DNA of 64,000 bases from Heterocephalus glaber. Its lineage: Eukaryota; Chordata; Mammalia; Rodentia; Bathyergidae. Below are positions 55,907 through 64,000 of the stretch, piece by piece (positions within the stretch are counted from its first letter, which is position 1; the number at the start of each line of letters is the position of its first letter). The position numbers were made by a program, and so were the translations under genes. The notes beneath the pieces are model-generated. The model made no database searches, was not told where the DNA came from, and saw only the letters and a program-made list of their open reading frames with translations. The stretch spans positions 4,737,734 through 4,801,733 of the forward strand of contig NW_004624848.1 in the NCBI RefSeq assembly GCF_000247695.1, written 5' to 3'.

Positions 55907-55979
55907 TTACCAAGGATAGAACTCAGGACCTTGTGCTTGCAAGGCATGCACGGGGCCACTGAGCTAAATCCCTGGCCCT
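55907..55979 (-). mobile_element. ID-type SINE with microsatellite tail
   Basis: 'taccaaggatagaactcagg' to 'gagctaaatccctggccc'. Both Pol III boxes are readable. Its tail is the long pyrimidine (plus strand) microsatellite. Confidence 0.92.
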
Positions 55980-56094
55980 CTTTTCTTTCTTTTGTTTTTT
56001 CTTATGGGTGCCAAAATCTACTCTCTGCTTTTTTAGGCATGAGGTTTTTCTATCTTGATACTTGTGACCTACAATACTTTTTCTTTTCTTTTTT

Positions 56095-56226
56095 CTTTTG
56101 TTATTTCCTTGAGATGGGGTCTCACTGTGCTGCTCAGATTGCTCTCAAACTTCTGGGCTCAAATGATCTTCCTGTCTCAGCTTCTCGAGAGCTAGGGCTA
56201 CAGGCATGTGCTGTCATTCCCAGCCA
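56095..56226 (-). mobile_element. B1-type SINE, antisense
   Basis: 'ttgagatggggtctcactg', 'ctcaaacttctgggctcaaa', 'gagctagggctacaggcatg' and 'gtcattcccagcc' make a complete antisense monomer. It is separated from the ID at 55907 by about 115 bases, so it is not a B1-ID dimer. Confidence 0.85.
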
Positions 56227-59200
56227 ATGTTCTAACTATATGGTAGGACATTAAAAAATTTTCATAAACTTCTGTCATTTCTGGATATCATTCTTCTACC
56301 TTTAAGTTAAAATAGCCATCTGATTCCATTTTTTGTCTAATGTATTATATGCTGACTACACTTAAAGCCACCCACTTCTGTGCTTATGACAAAATTATGA
56401 GATAGATCTCAATACTACACAGAGTATAGTGACTTGTTTCCTTAAAATTTAAAAGCCTCAAGTTAGGATGTAGACAGCCAGTGAGGAGCAACCTCACCCA
56501 CTGAGGTTTGCAAAGTCTCTTCATCTCCTGACCCCTTTCAGCTCTCAGTGCATGAACACTTGTCCTTACCCCACATTCGGGGCAGAGTCTCACTCTACAG
56601 ACCCGTGGGACCCAGCATGTGGTGTCAGGTGTGAGGGCACACTCCTGCGACCCCAGGCTCAGGGACCATGAGGCTGGAGGGGCATGAGCTCCAGTTCCCT
56701 GTGGGAGACTTGGTGATTTAGTGAGGTCCAGTCTCAGAATAAAGAATAAAAAAGATAGGCATTTCGAGGCTGTCTCCAGCAAGCTAAAATTAAAAGTGCT
56801 AAGACATCTAGTACTTTAGCATCAGTAGGGGAAGTATGGATGCAGGTGCTCCAGGCAGAGACAAAAGAGGTGCTGAAAGGATCAAAGCCACAAGAGCCAC
56901 ACTGGTCACCTGCCTTGAAGGTTTGTCATGGACACACCTGTGACCACCTCTGGGGCCCTTATGGGGTGTCACTGTGAAAGTCACCCTATGATCCATAGCG
57001 TGAGCAAGGGGAAAAGCAGAAAGCCAGCCAAACACACTGGAGCTGCAGTCCTTTACTGAGCACTGGCTCACTTTACAATTTTTTATTCTAGACAGGAGAA
57101 ATTCTGGAGCAGGAATCAAAGAACAATATAAAATTCTTTCACTTTACATTCATTTCTGTTTCAAAAAACACAGCACAGGACAACATAACTTTATTTTGTA
57201 ATGCAACTTTATATGCTTGCAAGCAGGCATAAGTATATTCAAATGATTACAGTGTACTAACTTTATGTGTCTGCACATTTCCAATCATCAGAAGTAATTT
57301 TTAAAAGTTGCTATGTATTTACAGTAGCTAATTGAGTATATCCCGTGACTTTCAAAATACAAAGAAACCTGGATAGTCCTGGAGCTGAGCTTGTTATGAA
57401 TCTGCTCATTAGTTTAAGCTGAACAAAACATAATATTACTTTTGCTCCTTTGAGAGTTTGTTTTTTCTAAGGAATTAGTGTTTAATAATCTAGTGACTGT
57501 CCGTTGGAAGACAAGATGTATTTGTGTAATCTTTGAATGTGCTTTTTATTGAAATACTACCCTGTGGATGCATGTGCACGGATCCTGGTTAGGGCTCGGT
57601 ATACAGTCCTGGATGAATGCTGTTGCTGGCAGCCAGAGCAAGGAATACACCTGTGAGCAGCCCAGGGTCCCTTCCCCGAACCTTCCCACTAGCTCAGTTC
57701 AGTAATGGGGCCTTCCCTGGGAAGACTGCTACTAACAGAGGGACTTCCTGCAGGTAAATGCATTTGTTAGAATATTAAAAATTGTGATATAAAATGTACT
57801 TTCTTATTAATATTATACATAAAACATCATTAGTAAGTCTACTTTCTACTATAATTTCCAAGTGGTGTTAGAGCAAATTTTGTTTTGAAGTAGCTTTTGC
57901 ACTTGCAATGTGACCGGAATATATTTCGGGTATGAGCTGATGACAAGGTCATAGTGGTGCTACCACCATTCTGGTTTTAAACCTACACTTACTTCTCTCA
58001 TCACAAGGCGGAATCTGCTTCTCTCCTTGAAACTGGGCAGACATTTGGCCATGGAGCAAGGGAGGGGTCAAGTGCTTCTGTGAGAAACTGCTGGTCACGT
58101 GAAAACAGTCATGGACCTCTGAGGAAACCCAGGGCCACACGAAGCCTTGGGTGCTGCTCCACATGGGATTCACCTCGACCAGCAGGCAGCTGAAGGGAGA
58201 AGCCTGTGTGGTGGAGCCCAGCCTCCAGGCCTTGAGAACCCCAGACACTGGGTGGTGACGGCCTCACTGAGCCTGGGTGATCCTCAGAAGTGCAAAGTGG
58301 TACAATAAACTGGCTGCTGTTCTCTTACATCCCTGGGAATTTTACGAGAATGATGTGCTACACAAAACCGCTGAACCAGTGTTTGTACTTGAAAATGCCA
58401 TGCTGGAAATGCACACATGTCCTTCATTTGAGACAAGGAGGCAGTGAGGGATGTCCAGGAGGGTTTCAGGGAAAGCTTAAAGGCTCATAAGGAGGTTGTA
58501 ATCAGAGAGTATCAGGAGGGACAAAGGCTTAAAGGAAGGCAATGAGAAGCTTTGTCAAACTAGAAGAGGACCCTCATTTGGGAGAAAGGTTTGCAACCAT
58601 TTTGTGTGGTATTGTGGAAAACGGTAAATGTTTCTAAGGATTTGAAAGCATAACTAAAGGCAGAATATTGATCTTTTCTGCTGAATGTTGTAAAATTCCT
58701 CTGATGAGAAGAGGAATCGTGTAGTTTTCAAGTAAAACGTAAAAGATCTCCTTAAGATAGAATCCATTCAATTAAAAAAATATAATTGTTTCTCATTTGT
58801 CATTTTTTTCAGATAGTAAAAATTTTGCAAGTTAAAAGAAAAATAAGGATTCTATGTCCAAGATTACACCCAGAGTGGGATTATTGTTCCTTTTTGAAGA
58901 TCTCAAAGAAATATAGGGTGGTGCCTCACAGGAACTTTCCGAGAGAACAATAAAAGGCCTTGTAAGGATTTGGAGGGCACGTCTGTCTTGCAAATCCTCT
59001 TCATTAACAACAGGGCTTCTGAAAGTCTCAATGGTGTGTCCTGCAGCAGTTTCTTTGGGAGCCCAAGTAAAGAATAGTCTAGGAAAGCAATGGCCTGTGT
59101 GTATAGTTGAAGATTTTGCCCAAACAAGTACATTTCAGAAGATTTATAGAAAATGCACAAAGTTTTAAAGATATTGTTTTATTTGGAGGCATTGTCAGCT

Positions 59201-59245
59201 TAGACTGAGAAGGGAGAGAGAGAACACATTTAAAGTAAGTATTTG
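56227..59245. other. Unique sequence, no features called
   Basis: Three kb without a nameable repeat. Minus frames at 56384-56782 (132 codons), 56808-57119 and 57949-58248 are in GC-richer sequence and show no family. A minus frame at 58903-59160 (85 codons) looks more protein-like but has no recognisable domain. Confidence 0.4.
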
Positions 59246-59341
59246 AGGGCTGAGGTGTGGTTTGGTGGCAAAGGGCATTCCTAGCCTATGTCAAGCCCTG
59301 GGTTCTATACCCAGCACAGGGAAAACACAAAAACCAAAAAC
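59246..59341 (+). mobile_element. ID SINE, older subtype
   Basis: 'gagggctgaggtgtggtttg', 'caagccctgggttctatacc' and 'cagcac' before an A-rich tail (59321-59341). It resembles the ordinary rodent ID more than the GGTACC subtype. Confidence 0.85.
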
Positions 59342-62133
59342 TTTGCAGGCCCAGTATTTTGTGGGAGGGAATAGGCTGAGGATGTGACTCTGTCTCATAC
59401 TTGTTTTTCTTTCTGAGAAAGGGTGCGTGACACAGAGGGCTGAATGGAGAGCTCAGCGGGGGAGCCAGGAGCCAGGAGGACATGGTCCCAGGCAGCAAGG
59501 CAGGGCTCCAAAACTGGGCGCAGGGGTGCACTGGGGTCCAGAGCAGCGGCTCACTGGCGCTGGCTGCCACGTCCCATCTGCCCCTAAGTGCTGTTGCCTG
59601 CTGTGAGTAGAGGACACAGCATCATTTTGGGGGCTCACGGGACTTTTTGAGAAGAATGTTCCTGGAGGGCTGCTCCTGGTAAACACCATCTGTTAACTTC
59701 CTCCCAGTGTGGATTTAATGTGCACGTCAAGATCTTGGACTTCAGCTGGTGTCTGATGACAGCAATTTCATGAGACTTTGGATGGGCCTGAGAATGTGCT
59801 GCAAAGTTACAATTTATTTGGAGTTTCAGGGATATTGAAGTCACTTAATATTAAACAGCTCAGTTGGATAAAAAGGTCAAAATAGTTGTGTAGAAGGAAA
59901 AATAATCAGATATAAGAACTGAGCATTTGTTCATCAGGTAGGATGACAACTATGCTTCACCTCACCTGGGTTTCCAGGCTTTCCACGTGGGAGGAATGTG
60001 AACAAATACTTTGTTGTGATGAATGAAATTCTTTGAAATGCTTTTTGTCAGGAGGTGGGGATTTTTGCTCTTTCTACTTGAATCTGGGTGGATTTGTGAT
60101 TGTGGCAGGGGAGACACTTGCCCTTCTTTATTCTTATTCCCTTGGAGCCATGTCAGGCACCCATGCTGCCATAAGTAGGTGTCTGGTAGGTGACTATAGA
60201 TGATTACAGAGGCATCGCCATGAACAATCTCACCACCACACCTGAGGGAAGGGAGGGTGCCTCTTTGGGGATGCAGCTACTGCAGCTCTTGACTTAGATT
60301 TCTAAGAGCCACCTCGCTGAGCCCAGCCATGCTCACATCGTGGAAAACAGTAATAAAACAGCCACCTCTCTGTCAAGACAAGAGGGGCTTGGGGTTATTT
60401 GTGTGAGCTAGAAACTATGAGATGTGTAAGAATTGGGTGAAATTGAAATATATTTTGATAGCCAAATGCACTACTTTCTTTATAGGAACGGCTCAGTTTT
60501 ACCAACAGCTCAGCTTATTGTAACTTCTATGCAGTATCGCACTGCTTTGTACCACAGAGGCTTTGATGACAGATTTTCAGGTAATTACAGAGGTTAATAA
60601 TAGCACTTTTTGACGTAGTTGCTGCTTAAGTATGGAAAGTCAGGTGAGGCATAGCTTGTTCTTCATTTTATTTGTTGCAAGTCAGCCCTGTTATTCAATG
60701 ATTCCTCTTACACCAACATTTTGGAGGGTTAGTTTTAAGGAAGGGGAGAGGCATGCATGCTTGGTGTTACAATGTTGCTGAATTACTCTGCAATCTTTGA
60801 ATCTCTGACTCTTCTAACACATCACATTTTAAATATGATTCATGATGATTCTTTTAACCCTAAGGTCCACTAAAGCATTATTTTTGGAAGTTGTTTAATT
60901 TGTTTCATGTGTCTGATATATCAGGTTTTTCCCCCATTATTGTTTGATTTCTGAAAATTAAGACACCTCATTTTCCTTTGCTAGTGTTTTAGAAGGTCAC
61001 CAGTGTTTTGTGTTGAAAGAGCTTATTTCATATTCCCAGAAAATGCTTCCTTTCTTCTGTAAATTGACTGTGAATGAGGAGTTTATAAACTATTTTAATT
61101 AATACATCCACTGTTTTCCTTTGTGGATTAAATACACTTTCATGTTTGGGGAGAGCATCTATCATAAGCTTTAGTTCAAAGAGGCTTAGGGTTTCACCTA
61201 CAAAAGTAATCTGCTTTTAAAACCTCATTGAAGCTTTATCTGGCATTACAAAAACTCAAAATCCTATACACGGCTTTCTAGAGGAAAGTAATGGAATTTA
61301 AATTTCACTGCAGATTTCTCAGTAATGCTTGAAGAGCTGTGTTTAAGTAGACAAATGAATTAAAAGCCTGGGAAAGTGAGCCTAAGAAACACATTTTGTG
61401 TGTGTATGTTGGGTTATTTAGTGGAGAAATGTATTAGTAGTTGTGTATCTTTAGTGGAGATAGGGAACTTGATTTAAAGTCTAATATGAGTTATTAGATA
61501 CAGGAGATGATTTGCTGACAGCCTTTATGGAATTGGGAATAATTTCTCAAGAGAGGTTATAAACAGCTTCCCCTGGAAGTGGGGAGTCTTCAAGGAATCG
61601 TGTAGAAAAAAATCCAAAATGGAAGCAAATCTATGTGCTCAGAGATTAATTCAGGCATTGAATCATTTTGCTTATATTCCATTTAACAGAATTTGGCAAA
61701 ACCAATGCTCCCTCTTACACGTTTGCACAGTACATCTAAAATTTTTCATTGTATGTTTGAATAGTTCACATGAAATTTTTTTCACATATGGTAAATGTTG
61801 GGATTTTTTTAATGTATTACTATTTGTGTTTTTAAAAATTGCATGAGTTCTTTATTAACATTCAGAATTTCATACTTTCTTTTAACCTTTGAACTTTGTT
61901 TCAATTCCTTTTCCTCTAAAGATATTGTAATAGTTTGAATAATTTTTAATCATGTGTCTGTAATTTATTTATTTATTCAGTAAAATACAGTACATTTAAA
62001 ATGTTAGTATAATTATTTTAAGCCTGCTGCCTAATACCAAATTTCAAATTTGATGTTTTTGTGTAACTCAAAGTCTTTAATGAATCATTCCATAATTCTT
62101 AAATAGGACACACACACATACATACACACAAAC
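59342..62133. other. AT-rich unique sequence, no features
   Basis: About 2.8 kb. Apart from a GC-richer start (59430-59690, minus frames 59286-59570 and 59453-59689 without family) nothing is seen. Confidence 0.45.
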
Positions 62134-62207
62134 TTTGGTGTTGGAAATTGAAGACAGAGACTCATGTATGGAATGCCAGTCTTCTACCACTAAACTCACA
62201 TTCCCAG
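62134..62207 (-). mobile_element. ID SINE, degenerate, with (CA)-rich flank
   Basis: 'ttggtgttggaaattgaag' to 'ctaccactaaactcacattcc' is the antisense of an old ID. A short (CA)n (62108-62130) lies at its tail position. Confidence 0.72.
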
Positions 62208-63726
62208 AACAAAATATATGTGTTAACATGCATGTGTGTTATAAGTTTTATACTTCCTTTGACAAGAAGACCATGAGCCATTATACAACTTTTCAGGAGT
62301 TAGATAAAAATTAAAATTATAATGTATATAATTAATTGGACAAAATGTATACTTTCTAAAGTATCTATTATATTAGAAATCTAATTAATAACACTATCAT
62401 AAATAAAATTGTAACAAATATAATTAATCAAAAACATGCATTAGAAAGTTTGTTGAATTATGAAAGAGAAAAGATCAAGTTATATTGGAAATGAATTTTT
62501 TACTGAGATGAATTCATATCAACAATTTACATGTATTTAATAAAAGGAAGATCCACCTACTATATTTCTTTCAGGTGAAAGGAGGCATGAAATATTCAGT
62601 ATTTTAAATGATGAAACAAGATTATAAGTGCTTCTACTTAGACTAATTGTTTCATAATATTACTTGATAAAATGAATTACAGCTATGTTTGTAAATAAAA
62701 TCTAATTTGAAAGAAATTACACGGGTGTTTTATCCTTGGGTTTCCCTCTGCCCTAAGACAGTTTGCTTTTGAAGTAATGATTCATTTTGGTTACATCTGA
62801 AGGAATTGGCAGGTTTGAGTCCGTGTCCTGAGGCCTCTGCTGGCTCCAGGCCCAGCGAGCTGCTCTGGGTCATGGGTGGCCGGGCTGCACCCAAGGGGCC
62901 CCGGCCGCCCCTCTGCCCCTGCTGCCTTGCAGGCCCGAGCTGTGAGCTCCATTTCAGTGGGTTGTCTCAGCTCTTTGACCATAATGGAAAACCAATGCAA
63001 GTATCAAGAATATATGTCTATTTAGCTGTTTGAAGGCATTTTGCTCTTCAGAGTTGTCCTAATAATGGGTATTGAAAATAACTAAAATAGCAAAGTGTCC
63101 AATCTGGCCTCTGCATCCCCTTGTGCACGATGGCCACCCTCATGCTGCAGGGTGCACTTCTTTCCCTTGGCCCAAACTCACTCTGCAGAGCCTGTTTCTT
63201 TTCCTACCTCTGATGAAATTTTGCCACCATTTAAAAAAATCTATATATGCATCTGTGCTCAAATTTGGTGCTCTCACGCGAGTCTCTCTCCATAAAATAC
63301 ATTTTAAAAAATAACAAGGGAAAAAGAAAACTTTTAAATCAAGTTGATTTTTTGTATCACAGCACTTAACCATATACTCCATTTGGAAGCAAGCATAAAA
63401 GAAATATGCATGCAAGAGATAAATAAAATAAATTCTATGGAGTTAAATAAATTGATTATATATTAAAAGAATTTCTTGATTAAGCTACCTAGAAGTTTTT
63501 GTGTCTTAGAAAAATGAGCCCAATAAAGTTGAAGTTATCTCATGGGTGTGTGTGGAAAGAGCTGCCCTGAACTCAGCTCAAGGTATAATGGAGGAGGAAA
63601 TTTGGTGTCATTTAGTTATCTTTTGTAGATAGTAGACAGATTATGAAATACAGAAGCCTGAAGAAGGTAATGGTAGGAGATCAGGAGAAGACTGGCAATG
63701 AGAAAGAGTTAGGAGGTAAATTCACT
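62208..63726. other. AT-rich unique sequence with GC-rich patch 62810-62950
   Basis: The GC-rich patch stands out from very AT-rich flanks and has small overlapping frames on both strands, none recognisable. Nothing else is seen. Confidence 0.4.
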
Positions 63727-63729
63727 TGT

Positions 63730-63766
<37 letters not shown>

Positions 63767-63785
63767 TGAGAGAGAGAGAGAGAGG
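63727..63785. repeat. (TG)n(AG)n compound microsatellite
   Basis: TG run to 63754, then AG run with one 'tg' interruption. Confidence 0.97.
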
Positions 63786-63897
63786 GGAAGAGGAACAAGT
63801 GGAAAAAAGTTATATATTTTTTTCTTGTGGTTGTTTCTTGCTTTGATTGAAAACAGGGTCATCCCAAAAATTAGGACTGACAATCACAAGTATAATG

Positions 63898-64000
63898 AAT
63901 TCTGAGTCGTCGACCTGCTACAGCTCCCAGCACAGAGGAGGCTTCCAGGTCAATGTGCCACAGCTCCCAGTGCAGAGTAAGAGGCTTCTGGGCCAACCTA
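63898..64000 (+). repeat. Tandem repeat of about 40-bp units, cut by window edge
   Basis: The word CAGCTCCCAG occurs at 63921 and again at 63961, exactly 40 bases apart, with similar following text (gaggcttc, then a gtcaat/gccaac region). The sequence before 63921 resembles the end of a third unit. 'ctacagctcccagc' also resembles the start of mammalian L1 5' UTRs, so this could be the promoter end of an L1 continuing beyond the window. Confidence 0.65.

Noticed and set aside
55708..56254. 179-codon plus frame
   Set aside because: It is translated from the pyrimidine microsatellite and antisense ID and B1 SINEs. It is low complexity, not a gene.

Overview
This window is vertebrate nuclear DNA, almost certainly from a rodent. 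It holds no recognisable complete protein-coding gene, rRNA, true tRNA gene, CRISPR array or bacterial feature. The rodent call rests on the SINEs. There are about a dozen copies of a tRNA-derived ID-type SINE with readable Pol III box A and box B, several 7SL-derived B1 monomers, and at least three dimeric B1+ID elements. The ID variant (GGGCCGGGGATTTAGCTCAG start, GGTACC before the A-tail) is not the classic mouse/rat form. It suggests a hystricomorph or other non-murid rodent, but this is inference from memory and not a database result.

Layout. 1-10 kb is dominated by LINE-1 debris: ORF2 fragments, three copies of the same L1 3' UTR type, and a 1.55-kb minus-strand ORF2 block at 8.5-10.06 kb. 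One intact-looking ID insertion with perfect 14-bp target-site duplications lies at 4.2 kb, and an internally deleted Tigger DNA transposon at 8 kb. 10-13 kb is mostly non-repetitive and contains two CpG-rich patches (11.5 and 12.3-12.64 kb) that look like a promoter. 13-22 kb is largely unique sequence with an assembly gap of 100 N at 15758-15857 inside a TC/TA microsatellite. 17.6-18.6 kb and 22-27 kb carry ERVL-MaLR LTRs and internal remnants, ancient L1 3' ends, an L2 and a palindromic DNA-transposon relic. 27-34 kb has several ID copies, an L2 and MIRs. 34.2-36.25 kb is a nested stack: one L1 interrupted by an ID, a MaLR LTR and a B1-ID dimer. 39.36-39.87 kb is a second CpG-rich cluster. 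40-44.7 kb has L1 3' UTR, MIR and three minus-strand LTRs. 44.9-48 kb is mostly unique and includes one short coding-looking segment with a consensus splice donor (45795-45896, minus). 48-56 kb has an L1, a second Tigger-like relic, SINEs, one 470-bp LTR and a long pyrimidine microsatellite. 56.2-63.7 kb is mostly AT-rich unique sequence. The window ends in a partial 40-bp tandem repeat.

The most reasonable reading is an intergenic or large intronic region. Nothing here forms an operon or a multi-gene system. I found no convincing undescribed biological system. The best leads are the CpG-rich promoter candidate at 11.5-12.8 kb, the possible exon at 45.8 kb, the palindromic transposon at 22.6 kb, and the tandem repeat at the right edge. 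Repeat family names come from recognising consensus-like sequence by eye, so subfamily labels and ends are approximate.
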